From Leptasterias polaris (lineage: Eukaryota > Echinodermata > Asteroidea > Forcipulatida > Asteriidae): a stretch of DNA of 64,000 nucleotides. The stretch is taken from the NCBI GenBank assembly GCA_037783415.1, contig JAZGTN010000055.1, forward strand, positions 1,916,001 to 1,980,000, given 5' to 3'. Of this stretch, positions 22,336 to 33,334 are shown in pieces (position 1 is the first letter of the stretch; each line of letters opens with the position of its first letter). The notes under the pieces were generated by a model. That model made no database searches, was not told where the DNA came from, and saw only the letters and a list, made by a program, of their open reading frames with translations. The translations under genes were made by a program, and so were the position numbers.

Positions 22336-24276
22336 AGGTAGCAAGCCCATATGGGGCCCATATGAGAAATATCTGGGCCATATGGACCTGGGCCAACCCA
22401 TAAATGGTACCCATATGGGGCCCTTATGGGTGTGGATTATGGGGAATATTCCCATATGGGGCCCATATGGAAAAAACATGGGCTAGCCCATAATGGGCAA
22501 AATATGCAGTGTCCCATTTGGGTATCATATGGGGAGAACATGGGCAATCCCATATGTGCAAAATATGCATTGTCCCATATGGGTATTATATGGGGAGAAC
22601 ATGGGCATTCCCATATGGGCAGAATATGCAAGGGCCCATATGGGTATCATAATATGGGGAAAATGTGGGCAATCCCATATGGGCAGAATATGCAAGGGCC
22701 CATATGGGTATCATAATTATGGGGAAAATGTGGGAAATCCCATGGGCAGAATATGAAGTGGCCCATATGGGTATCATTATTATGGGGAAAAATGGGGTAG
22801 CCCATTATGATACCCATATGGCACAATGCATATTTTGCCCATTATGGGGAGAACATGGGCATTCCCATATGGGCAGAATATGCAGTGGCCCATATGGGTA
22901 TCATATGGGGAAAACAAGGGATTGCCCCCATATGGGCACAATATGAATTGGCCCATATGGGTATCAGATGGGGAAAACATGGACAATCCCATATGGGCAG
23001 AATATGAAGGGGCCCATATGGGTATCATGTGGGGAAAACATGGGCTAGCCCATATGGGCAAAATATGCATTGTCCCGTGTGGTTATCATATGGGAAAACA
23101 TGGGCATTCCCATATGGGCTGAAGATTCAAAAGACCAAATATGGAAAAATATGGACAATCCCATACGGGCAGGAAGGCTCATATGGGTGTCGTATTAAAA
23201 AGACCTGGGCAAAGATAATTCAAAGAAAGACCTCGGCCGTTACGGGGTTAATATTTTATAGTTTAGAATAGAATTGTCTAGTTTAGCAAGCCCAAGGGTT
23301 TATGACCCTTCCAATGGATTTTGTAATTTCCTTCGGACAAACCTGGATGAAACATTTATGGAAAGGCCCACATAAGAATAGGAATTACCTTTAAGCAATC
23401 CCTTGTGAGCAGTGATATGAAAAGGTTCATTTGGTTATCCTAGCACGACCTAAGCAAACTTTGGGGTTAGAATATGCAAAGACCCATATGGGTACGATAT
23501 GGGTAAGACCTGGCAAACCCATATTGGCAATATGCAAATTTATGGGACAGGGCATTGAAGTAGTGTGTTTTTGATAAAACAATTTAGTGAAATTTAGCTC
23601 TGGTTGTTTTTGTACTTTTTGTAAGATATTCGTCTATAAGAAAAATATAATTAGACGCTTTCATTTAAAACAAGCTAATTCAAATAATATGACATTTTTA
23701 ATTAAAAAACTGTTAACCATGACTGTAGGTAAATACATGCCAAGTAGGGAAAGGTATATACTTATACTCCATATTATAAATGAGTAATATAGTTTGTATT
23801 TAGTGGTATTGTAGATTAGTATACATGTAATCGTTCATATAATTAGACTTATCATTAACATTAAATAATTACTTGAATATATTATAAGGCTATCTGGGCT
23901 GGCCCATAATGGGCCCCACATGGGCCCCATATGTACGCCACCCACATGGGACCCTCATTTTGGCCAAGAATTACCATACGAATCCCAGGTAATGCCCATA
24001 AAATTATGGGATAACCCAGATGGGCCCCAGATGTATCCCAGACGGGTTATCTGGGCCAACCCATATGGGACCCATATGGGCCCCATTATGTTGGCCCGAT
24101 TGTGGGCCCCATAATGGGACCCATATGGGTTATCTGGGCCATCCCATATGGGCCCCATATGAATCCCGGGTGCAGGATCCACAGGGCCCCATTATGGGTT
24201 ATCCCCACATGGGGCCCATATTCTGGCCCATAATTTTTTATGGGACCCATAAGGGGCCCATATGGGCTTGCTACCT
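22336..24276. mobile_element. 1.9-kb inverted-repeat element carrying a CCCATATGGG minisatellite
   Basis: The ends AGGTAGCAAGCCCATATGGG and CCCATATGGGCTTGCTACCT are exact inverses. Inside, 22370-23200 is a roughly 60-bp tandem array of the pattern AATCCCATATGGGCAGAATA...GGGTATCATATGGGGA. The right 390 bp holds further CCCATATGGG copies. The centre (about 23230-23880) is AT-rich and unrelated. There is no transposase frame. Long open frames inside the array are products of the repeat. No convincing target duplication. Confidence 0.8.
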
Positions 24277-24480
24277 ATGGGTCCTTTTAGCCTACATGTG
24301 AAATTGTTTGCACGAATCGGGGCTTTGTAACTACTAATGAGAACAACATCTGTGCTTTTTATCATTGTACGTGAGACGGTTCATACGGATTAGGGCTTTG
24401 GTATTACTAACAAAGTGAACGTCAGTGGTTTTTATCATTCTACGCAGGGGCGTCAATCCGTCTCGAAATGTGGGGGGGGG

Positions 24481-24544
24481 GGGCCTGCTGAAGGGCCTCT
24501 GGTGGGGTCCAGGGGCCTGCTGAAGGGCCTCTGGTGGGGTCCAG
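24481..24544. repeat. 32-bp tandem duplication, G-rich
   Basis: Two copies of a unit starting GGGCCTGCTGAAGGGCCTCT. A diverged relative lies at 24960-25060 (GGGTCCAAGGGCGAAGCTCC). Confidence 0.85.
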
Positions 24545-25283
24545 GGGCGAATCCCTTGGCGGGTGTTCAGGGGCGGAGCCCCCTGAAGCTGGAGGGTTTT
24601 AGTATGTCTGAATGGCCTAGACAAGCTCTCCTTGCTATAAATATTTAGACTTGGTTCACAGAAAGAACGAGAAACACTAATAAATGCCCAACATACACGA
24701 TATATTAATCACATGCTTGAATCACACACAAACTTTTAATCTTCGACAATCTCCAGATCCCTTCCTCCCCCCCCCCCTCCCTGTTTGCCGATGGACAATA
24801 TTAATGTTAACTGGGGTCCCTGTGAATTTTGAATTCTTCAACGTCTCTTCTTTGTTACCGATGAATCTTAAAACAATGACAAACTCCCATCTTGTTAGAT
24901 TTGCATCATTGACAGCAACTGCGTGCCCAGGTTTGGGTCTTAGGGGGACAGAATGTAGTGGGTGGGGGTCCAGGGGGCCGGCTTACGACGGCCCCTGGTA
25001 GGGTCCAAGGGCGAAGCTCCGTTGTGGGTCGAGGGGGCCGAGAAGCCTCCGGAAGCTTCAGTTTTGGAGGGTGAAAATCAAACTTCCATACGCCCCCCCA
25101 AAAAAAAGAAAAGAGCGAATAATATGAAACATCAACGGGCTCCAATACAATTTTACCCCCACATATCAACTAGACCATGCATATGGACTTATTCTTGAAT
25201 AAGAATAAGACGGCAAACCCAGATCCTATCGATAAACCTTTGTTTTGCGAAAGTGGCGTCACAAAATAATTAAAAAATGCAAT

Positions 25284-25540
25284 GCAAAGTTTAACTTTGG
25301 GATGAATTTGACGTGTAATTTGGAAAGGGTAGAATTGCATGCCTTTTCAATACCTGCACATAATTTTTATAGCTGTCGTTTAATTGTGGCTTCACATAAT
25401 AATTAATAATCTATATCAGATTGCTGTCTAAAAATGCAAAGCAAAGTTTAACTTTGGCATGAATTTGACGTGTAATTTGGAAAGGGTAGAATTGCATGCC
25501 TTTTCAATACCTGCACATAATTTTATAGCCGTCTTTTAAT
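25284..25540. repeat. Direct duplication, 157-bp offset
   Basis: The copies begin GCAAAGTTTAACTTTGG at 25284 and 25441 and share about 100 bp (ATGAATTTGACGTGTAATTT, AGAATTGCATGCCTTTTCAA) with few differences. Confidence 0.85.
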
Positions 25541-27030
25541 TTAAAAAAAAAATGTGGAAAGGAAGCAACACGTGATGACATGCTTTTGGATCTGGTCGGT
25601 GCATGTTAGGTTAATCATGCATATTCATTAAAAACATCGTGGGTGAAAACAAGTACAATCCGGCGTTTTTCAAAATCAGGTGCAGTATTATCTTTACACT
25701 TCTCCGGCAATCCCTTGGAAAGGGGAAACAACACGTGAATGCCGGAACGACGAACAAACTGGCACATTGTTTTTATGTTTATGAAATGTAATTGTTGAAA
25801 ATTAAATGTTAAACAATTACAATTGAGATATCATAGAAGAGTAATTTTGGGAGAAGAAAAACCTAAAGACACACTTTTGCGAATTTTCTCCATACCCTGT
25901 CTCTCTTTCCTTCCCCTTCTTTTTGTTCTTATTTTTTTCGGGGATCCTCTTGGGGGATCTCCATCCCCAGTGTAACAGGAAACCATAACGTTTAGACTTG
26001 AAACTTTGGAAAATTTTGATGTCAATGATAACTGTGAAAGTTCAGCCGGAAAGTCCTAAGCGTCGTCGCTGTTGCACGTAATACTAATACACATTATAGT
26101 GCGTAAAGCATTGAACACACATGTACATTTTTAGGCAAACAATAAAAAAATAAAGTTCAGTTTCCGGTTAGGGCTTTGTCAATATTAATGACGTGAACCG
26201 TCAGTGCCTGTTGACCTACTTAAACCTGATATAAAAGCGAGATTTGGCTTTCGAAAACCCAGCACTAACACTACTTGGTTATAACTGCCAATTTGGTGAA
26301 ATAATAAAAATGGCACAATAGCTAGAGTTGGAGTGAACGACTGATACTTGCAGGCTACCGAGCCCACGGAAACAACTCTCGGAACCCGAAGGCAGCAGTA
26401 CATGCGACGGAACGCATTTCAGAATTTTAAAAACATTTTCCTAAACTTAAAAGGGGGTCATTTTTAACGATGTTTTATAACATCAACAATTCTCCAGTGC
26501 TCTTTATCAAGAAAGTACGGTAATTAATTGTTGGAGTAATTACCAAAGGTACACCCTCCTTACTGATGCACAACCCTCCCAGTTCTTTGCATAGGCCTAT
26601 ACAGACAATCTATCTTTGATAATTTGAGTGACTGCTCCTGTGTCATTTTAAGTCCGGCTGTACACAGTCATGTACACACGGGGTCCAGCACCCACGCCCA
26701 ACGAAGTTTGGATTGAATGCCTTATTTGAATTACCCGCGATTACACCAGATTCCTTTCATTGTCTTTTTTTTTGGGGGGGGGGGGATTACAGTTAAAGAA
26801 ATCCAATGGCGGATCCGTACAAAGAGTGAATGCACACACACAATGTACTTATCCAGAAAGCTGATAATGTATTAGAATGAATAATGCACTCTTCATAAGG
26901 AATAGTTCTGTACTCCTTCGTGATTGGATGACAGCGTGGTGGGCGGGCTGTATTGTACTTCATGGATTCTGATTTGATAGGATGCTGTGTACCGTATACT
27001 ACGTGTGATAAACTACGGTGGCCCACACTG

Positions 27031-27146
27031 TCACGGCAAAACCAAAAGCGCCACGGCAAAACCAAACGAGCCACGGCAAAACCAAAAGAGCCACGGCAAA
27101 ACCAAAAGCGCCGTGGCAAAACCAAAAGCGCCACGGCAATACGACT
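27031..27146 (-). repeat. 20-bp minisatellite, left arm
   Basis: About six units of CACGGCAAAACCAAAAGCGC, the reverse complement of the right-arm array at 31486-31847. Confidence 0.9.
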
Positions 27147-27925
27147 GGACGTGTTATTCTAATGAAAATGGGATCTGGGGGTTTCTCATAATTATAACAT
27201 TTGAAGAAAATTGGTGACGGTGATTGAAAAGCTATGTTTGCCTTTTGGAACCCCGAACAACTGTAGTCTTCCAATATGGTTACCTTATCCCTTCTGTGTT
27301 ATTTGAATCCTGAAGTTTTCAAGTCGAGTCTGATCGACCCATCATTTGAATGTGGGGATACATGTGTATTGTGATTGCCTTTCTGTATTGACCATACTAT
27401 TACTGTTCCTGTTAATTCGAGTTAGTGTTTTGCTCTGTACATTATGTGTTGTATTTTTGTTGAGGTGGAAGACATTGTCACCTGGGGCTGAGACTAAAAT
27501 GTGCAATTAAGAAGTAGCCTGATTTAATTGTACTTCCTGCGAGTTTATTACAAAACACTTACTGTCTGATCTCCTCAATTATACTGACCATACATTTGTC
27601 ATGAATGCGTATCGAAGAATAATAGTTTTGCTTGGTAATTCTAAGATTTTATTTCCAAAACACGATAGGCCTATAGGCCTACCCAACACAAAAATTTGCT
27701 AAAAATGGTCAATTTCAAGATTTTATGTTTTCTTTACCATAGATATGTTGATGATAAACCACCATTTTAAAATCACATGAGTTTCTAAATCCAATTTTTG
27801 TGTTTACTTTTAAGATCATTATAATAAAACAATTGTCACTAGGGCCTACTTTACCAAAAATAAAAAATATCAATTGGCGTTATCGTGTTTTTGCAAACAA
27901 ACGCTTTATTCGATGTACCATTATT

Positions 27926-27949
27926 GGGGGGGGGGGGGGGGGGGGGGGG
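27926..27949. repeat. Poly(G) tract, 24 G
   Basis: An uninterrupted G run. Similar runs of 13-24 G occur at about 47150, 58509, 59756, 60464, 61138 and 61807, a recurring feature of the right half of the window. Confidence 0.9.
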
Positions 27950-28759
27950 TGGCGTGAGAGCTCCCCCTACATAGTTATTAACATAGGTCACTCAAAAATA
28001 CCTACATTTGTAAGCCCCCTGGCCAAAACAAAAGCTGCTCTGCATCTGCCCCTGAAATTTCCAAGTGGTCTAGGACCCCCACCACACACATTTCCAAGTG
28101 GTCTACGACCCCACCACACACACACGCAAGTTTATGTACGCCTGCGCTGCAATCGTGGACCTCCTATTGTCCCTCTTTTGTTTATACTCTAACTGTGTGG
28201 ACCATTCCAAAAACCGTGGACCTATTGTCCTCTTTTGGTATAGGTCCCCGGTTTGAATGTGTATACCTACTCACAAGTACACCCCCATTGCTCTGCCGCT
28301 GTTTTTTTTATAGTGACATCCCCGTTGGTATATGTACATGACAGCATAACGAGGACTGACCACAGTATGTAATTTTCTCATAATAAACTTTTGTCACACA
28401 ATAGAGCAATAATATGTTAATAAAGATTTTAACAAAACAAACATTTAAACTAACAAATATCTGTTTAAATATGATACGATGAGGGACGAAACACTGGGAA
28501 AAAACAAGAAAAATGGGAACATTATTAGCATAATATCTCTTTACAGTGGAAGATACTTGCCCACAATTACTTCTACAAAACCATCCATTTTAAACAGTTT
28601 GCATGTTCATGGCAGGGTTATGATTTTTGTTTCTATAGTCAAGTTAAAAAAAAATAAAGGTTCAGTTTTCATTCACAAATTCATTTTTCAGCTCTATTGC
28701 TTCATTATAGAATAACACGTCCAGTGGTGTGTCTATGATTTGTCGGGGTGGTAGACTTG

Positions 28760-28895
28760 TTGACAAGTCGTTAATGATGGTTGCGGTGAGTCGAGTCGCG
28801 TGTGGTGCTGTTGCGTAATAAAGAATGCTCTCGCGAGATCACTGCTCTCGCGCGAAGTTGCTGGCTGCCGACTCTTCGTCATTAACGACTTGTGA
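28760..28895. repeat. Palindromic unit, left copy
   Basis: ACAAGTCGTTAATGA and its exact 15-bp inverse TCATTAACGACTTGT bracket about 95 bp rich in CTCGCG. An inverted diverged copy is at 31005-31135. Both lie inside the 27014-31860 element. Confidence 0.75.
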
Positions 28896-29467
28896 AACCC
28901 GCCGGCGGTACATATTCATTTATTCATGTACGGACACAGTGTACATTACGGTTGCTGTAGCGACGATCATGAAGACGAATCCATTTTATCTGAGGGTAGT
29001 ACTAATTTTAGTTACTGTAAATGTACTGAATGTTTGCGCTTGAGACATCTGTGGGTGTGTTTTGTGGGTGTTAACTCCTTCATTAGTTTAGTAACTAAAG
29101 AAATAAAGTAAACTTATCTTAAACTGCATTATTATAATAATTGTTTAAGATGTGTGTTTTGCCTCATAAAAATAAATATGCCTACCGTGAATAGTTACTG
29201 ATACGCTCCAATCATTTAACCCAATGTGTTCTACAGTGATTGTGTGTATTAAGTGTGTATAAACAACGGACACGGAAACCAGTCAACTCGCCCCCTAGCA
29301 AAGTCGCCAATTTAAAAAAAAGAACATGTACAAAGTCACCAACTACAAATTCGCCCCTAGCAAAGTCGCCCCCTGACAACAAACTCGTCCCCTCTCATAG
29401 TCGCCCCTCACAACGGAATTTAACAAATTTGTGTGATTGGACTCAGGGCTTCGAAAGCTATCTTAAC

Positions 29468-30030
29468 GGAACGAAAGAGGAATTTTGGGGAACGAAAGAG
29501 GAATTTTGGGGAACGAAAGAGGAATTTTGGGGAACGAAAGAGGAATTTTGGGGAACGAAAGAGGAATTTTGGGGAACGAAAGAGGAATTTTGGGGAACGA
29601 AAGAGGAATTTTGGGGAACGAAAGAGGAATTTTGGGGAACGAAAGAGGAATTTTGGGGAACGAAAGAGGAATTTTGGGGAACAAAATCTCATTGCGAAGG
29701 AACGGGAGAGTATATTTAGAGAACGAAAGCATATTTCGGACGAATGAAAGTATTCGGGCAACTAATTCAAAGTCGTATTTTGATGAAACGAAAGCTTGTT
29801 TTTAGGGAAAGAAATCTCCTTTCGGTGGAAAAAATTCATTTTTATTGAACGAAAGCATATTTTGAGCGAACAAAATTATATTTTGTGCGAACAAAATCAT
29901 ATTTCGAGGAAACGAATGCGTATCTTTCAGGGAACAAACGCGTATTTCTGGGTAACAAAATCGTATTTCGGGGGAAAGAAGGCGTGTTCGAGGGAACAAA
30001 AACGTATTTTCTAGGAAAAATCTATTTTGC
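29468..30030 (+). repeat. 21-bp minisatellite with a decayed tail
   Basis: About ten near-identical units GGAACGAAAGAGGAATTTTG+G (29468-29681), then roughly 350 bp of increasingly diverged GGGAACAAAA-CGTATTTCG-like units. Because 21 is a multiple of 3, all frames stay open. The resulting 159-codon frame is not considered a gene. Confidence 0.9.
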
Positions 30031-31485
30031 TACCTAGAAAAACACAACTTTGTTTACAAATTTAAAAAAATATAATTTTATGTGACAAAATTATAATATT
30101 TTGATTGAATAATATTTTGAGGAAACGAAATGACTGTTGGAATTTTGTGTGTCGAGAGATGGAAACAAATATTATTTTTTTTTTTTCACATTTTAATTTG
30201 TAATTTATTTTTCACCTGTTCCTTCAGGGGCTCTGGTTTTTTGTGTGTGTTTTTTTTTTTGGGGGGGGGGGTTCGTTTTTGTCTCACAAATTGTTTAACT
30301 TAATTGCACCGTCAATATAAGAGTGGTATTCCTATTTATTGACATAAATCTTATTTAATTTCCAAATCGGGGGGAAGGAACGTACACCGAACATTGAAAC
30401 GTAACGATTTTAAAACAGCGGATTCGATCAGCGAGGTTTACCGACTAACAAACTCGCAATGACAAGGTAGTTGGTGGTCTGGCTCCCTACCCCTCCCACA
30501 TGTTCATGAGCTTCCAGGTACAGCTATCTCTTGGCATGGCTAGGGTATAGGGGGTTTCCGTCGTGCTGAGCCCCGCCGAGAGAAACTCTGCGCGTCATGG
30601 CATGCATGCAGCTACACGATTTGCCCCGTGTGTTACGTACGTCTCCCCACACGCTGTACACTGTCAAACACGCTTCCGTTGCTCGGACTCTCTGAAATAA
30701 AATCTTACGTTCGATTTTTTGTAATTATTTACAAGTTTTAGTGAAGTTGTACCCATAATTTGAATATACGTATTTTCTTGTGTCAAAATATTCATGAACA
30801 CAATCACTCTCACCACTCTGTGTTTGGTTTTGATCGTGCATGATCAAAGCATCAAAGCAACATAAAACTCCATCCAGTACAGGATTTGATGTTTAATAGT
30901 CATCTACAGTTTGAATATTCATAGATATAACGAAATTGACCAATCAGATGCGTCCGTACGAAATCGGCTGAAGTGGCCATAGGCCGTGCACAAACCGCCA
31001 GCGGGTTTCACAAGTCGGTAAATGTGACCAGTCTTGAGAGCAGTAATCTCGCACAGAGCAGCCCTCTCGCGGGATATTGCGAGAAAGCCGTTCCGCTATC
31101 ACCGCGACAGACATTTAACGACTTGTCTACAAGTCTATCGGGGTGGTGGCTCATCAATGTTGCTGCCCAGTAATTCCATGTCAATTCAACATAGCTTTTC
31201 CATCAACGTCACCAATTTCCTTCAAATGTTATTATGAGAAACCCCCATATCCCATTTTCATTATAGAATAACACGTCCAGTGGTGTGTCTATGACAAGTT
31301 GTCGGGGTGGTGGCCCATCAATGTTGCTGCCCAGTAATTCCATGTCAATTCAACATAGCTTTTCCATCAACGTCACCAATTTCCTTCAAATGTTTTATGA
31401 GAAACCCCCAGATCCCATTTATTTATAATTATCCCATGAATCACCGCGACTCCTTTCGACCTTTAACCCGCATGCTTTTGGTTTT

Positions 31486-31847
31486 TCCGTGGCGCTTTTG
31501 GTTTTGCCGTGGCTCTTTTGGTTTTGCCGTGGCGCTTTTGGTTTTGCCGTGGCGCTTTTGGTTTTGCCGTGGCGCTTTTGGTTTTGCCGTGGCTCTTTTG
31601 GTTTTGCCGTGGCGCTTTTGGTTAAGTTGCCGTGGCGCTTTTGGTTTTGCCGTGGCGCTTTTGGTTTTGCCGTGGCGCTTTTGGTTTTGCCGTGGCGCTT
31701 TTGGTTTTGCCGTGGCTCTTTTGGTTTTGCCGTGGCGCTTTTGGTTAAGTTGCCGTGGCGCTTTTGGTTTTGCCGTGGCGCTTTTGGTTTTGCCGTGGCG
31801 CTTTCGGTTTTGCCGTGGCGCTTTTGGTTTTGCCGTGACAGCTGTTT
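31486..31847 (+). repeat. 20-bp minisatellite, right arm, with higher-order period
   Basis: About 18 units of GGTTTTGCCGTGGCGCTTTT. A variant GGTTAAGTTGCCGTGG joint recurs at about 31620 and 31744, giving a higher-order repeat of about 123 bp (six units plus 3 bp). Long open frames on both strands are by-products. Confidence 0.92.
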
Positions 31848-31866
31848 GTGGGCCACCGTAATAAAC

Positions 31867-33334
31867 CGCCTGAAACGAAAGAACGTATAATAAGACTAGT
31901 CTAAAACGTATAGGCCTAGGCCTACCAAAAGACCGGGGTGCCCCGTTGGCCTCAGGTGAAATTCACCAGCTGAAATGTACAAAACCAATTGAAGCTGCTG
32001 CCAACAAGTTTTAGTACCATAGTGGTACAAACTAATTAAGGGATTATTATAGAAGGGACGGACGTACAGTTACAAACCTTACACACACAATTATTTTGTT
32101 GGGTTGGTGTGGGGGCGGTACCCGCATGCCGCGCGCAATCGCGAACACATTTTTATAAGGTCTCAACTGAGCACGATATCATGATAGAGCTGATCATGGT
32201 GCCAAGCGAATCAAGAAATATTCTCTCCATGTAATAGTACGTGAACTTTCATATTTCTTTATCCTAGATCCATGGGAATGCCGTAGACACAAACTTATAA
32301 AATGGTCCCTGAATGAAGAGAACGTATGGCGCGGAGGAATCTGGGAAATTTGTCCACGCCCAGTTGTTAAAGTTCTAATAAAACTTAACTGAACGCAAAA
32401 TGTTAAAATGTTCCAAAAATTATTGTAGATATTTTTTAACAAGTATAAGATTTTGTGCCATTATTTTAAGGTAGAGGACTACGAAAGCGTAAAATCCTGT
32501 CCTATTGGGACCTACTTTCTTCAAACATTTCTAGGTCAGTGTTGAGTAAAAACGTCAAGTGGCGCGCGCGGATGTTGTGCACGTCGTCCACACAGTACAT
32601 ACAACCGACGACCGTCTAGTCGGTCTTTCTCACCATGCTCGTTAACGACAGCTAACAAAACCAGTAAAACCGGCTGCGTATCACCCCAAAAACTTGATGT
32701 TTTTCTCCCCTTAAAGACCCTTTCAACCGCCAAAATTCCTCGTCGGCGGAGTAAACCCTTCTGCCCCTCGGAGCCCTCAATTTTGGTAAGTATTTTTTGT
32801 GAGTCTTTACGGTTAAATTGCGGAAAATATGCCAACACAGCCATGCTATCCACACGTGAGCTAATTAATTCGTTGCACATGGTTTTGCAATAATGATGCT
32901 GTACGTGTGGATGGGTTGGCTCGGCGGCCATTTTGCAGTGAAAAGTGGCCACCACGGAGAGCAGTTGCTCGTGTAGTCAGTGAAAAATGTGAAGAATGTT
33001 AGGGCTGCCTGGTTGTAATATTAAACATGTTGAAGCGGGATGTTCTTGGAAAGGTTACTGAATGTCTGAGTAAAAATTGAACATTCTTTCTCGACTGATT
33101 TCGGTCGTATAATTAGATAAAAATTAAGACTAATAAAAATATTAATAAAAAAAGTAGAAAAATAATGTAGATTCTAACTTAGAAATTGATGTTTGCCTTC
33201 ATTCATTTAATTTATGTCATGGCAGTTAGTTTAATTAAAGTAACTGGAAAATTTAATATTCTTTAATAAAAAATAATATTGTACTGGTGAGAATCTCTTA
33301 TCTTAGTTGGTGAGAATTAAACTTGCCTAATACA
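31867..33334. other. Intergenic, CG-containing segment with a candidate exon
   Basis: 32530-32960 is less AT-rich, with GCGCGCGCGG, an inverted CCAAT (CCTATTGGGA near 32503) and a GCGGCCATTTTGC YY1-like motif near 32925. The flanks hold nothing recognisable. Confidence 0.4.
32570..32785 (+). other. Candidate non-coding first exon (ODC or another plus-strand gene)
   Basis: The right end is defined by a strong donor TTTTG|GTAAGT (32786). The left end is approximate. It contains only short upstream frames, e.g. ATG at 32635 followed by a stop six codons later. CG content and nearby CCAAT/YY1-like motifs suit a promoter-first-exon region. Splicing to the ODC start exon at 37829 is possible but unproven. 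Confidence 0.3.

Larger units (their letters stand above)
24277..27013. other. Intergenic with local duplications
   Basis: Contains a 32-bp direct duplication (24481-24544), a related GGGGTCCAGGGG-type segment (24940-25070), a 157-bp-spaced direct duplication (25284-25540) and a fragment of the TTAA family (about 26440-26565). No gene was recognised. Confidence 0.45.
27014..31860. mobile_element. 4.8-kb foldback-like element with ATAAAC target duplication
   Basis: The left end TACGGTGGCCCACA...CTGTCACGGC and right end GCCGTGACAG...TGTGGGCCACCGTA are inverses, flanked directly by ATAAAC on both sides (27008-27013 and 31861-31866). Each arm consists of a 20-bp minisatellite (left about 6 units, right about 18) followed by a shared segment containing GGGATCTGGGGGTTTCTCAT and ATTGGTGACG. 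Inside are an inverted pair of palindromic units (28760-28895 and 31005-31135), a repeated AATAACACGTCCAGTGGTGT segment (28710 and 31266), a 120-bp direct duplication (31137-31256 and 31300-31420) and a 21-bp minisatellite. No transposase was seen. It is probably non-autonomous. Confidence 0.72.

Noticed and set aside
22426..23271. Several overlapping 60-98-codon frames with MGIPIWAEYA-like repeats
   Set aside because: Products of the CCCATATGGG tandem array. Multiple frames on both strands show the same property.
29468..29690. Regular short repeats resembling a CRISPR array
   Set aside because: Units are contiguous with no unique spacers, and the context is a eukaryotic intron-containing genome.
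29240..29719. 159-codon frame with ten GTKEEFW repeats, resembling a repeat protein
   Set aside because: The 21-bp unit keeps all frames open on both strands, and the flanking units are decayed without respect to codon position.
31307..31861. Long open frames on both strands (up to 184 codons) with WRFWFCRGAF- or KPKAPRQNQK-like repeats
   Set aside because: They are direct translations of the 20-bp minisatellite in different frames. There is no start context, no conserved domain and both strands are open.
32536..32955. 139-codon minus-strand frame in the CG-rich segment
   Set aside because: It is the antisense of a region with a better plus-strand exon signature (GTAAGT donor). No recognised domain.
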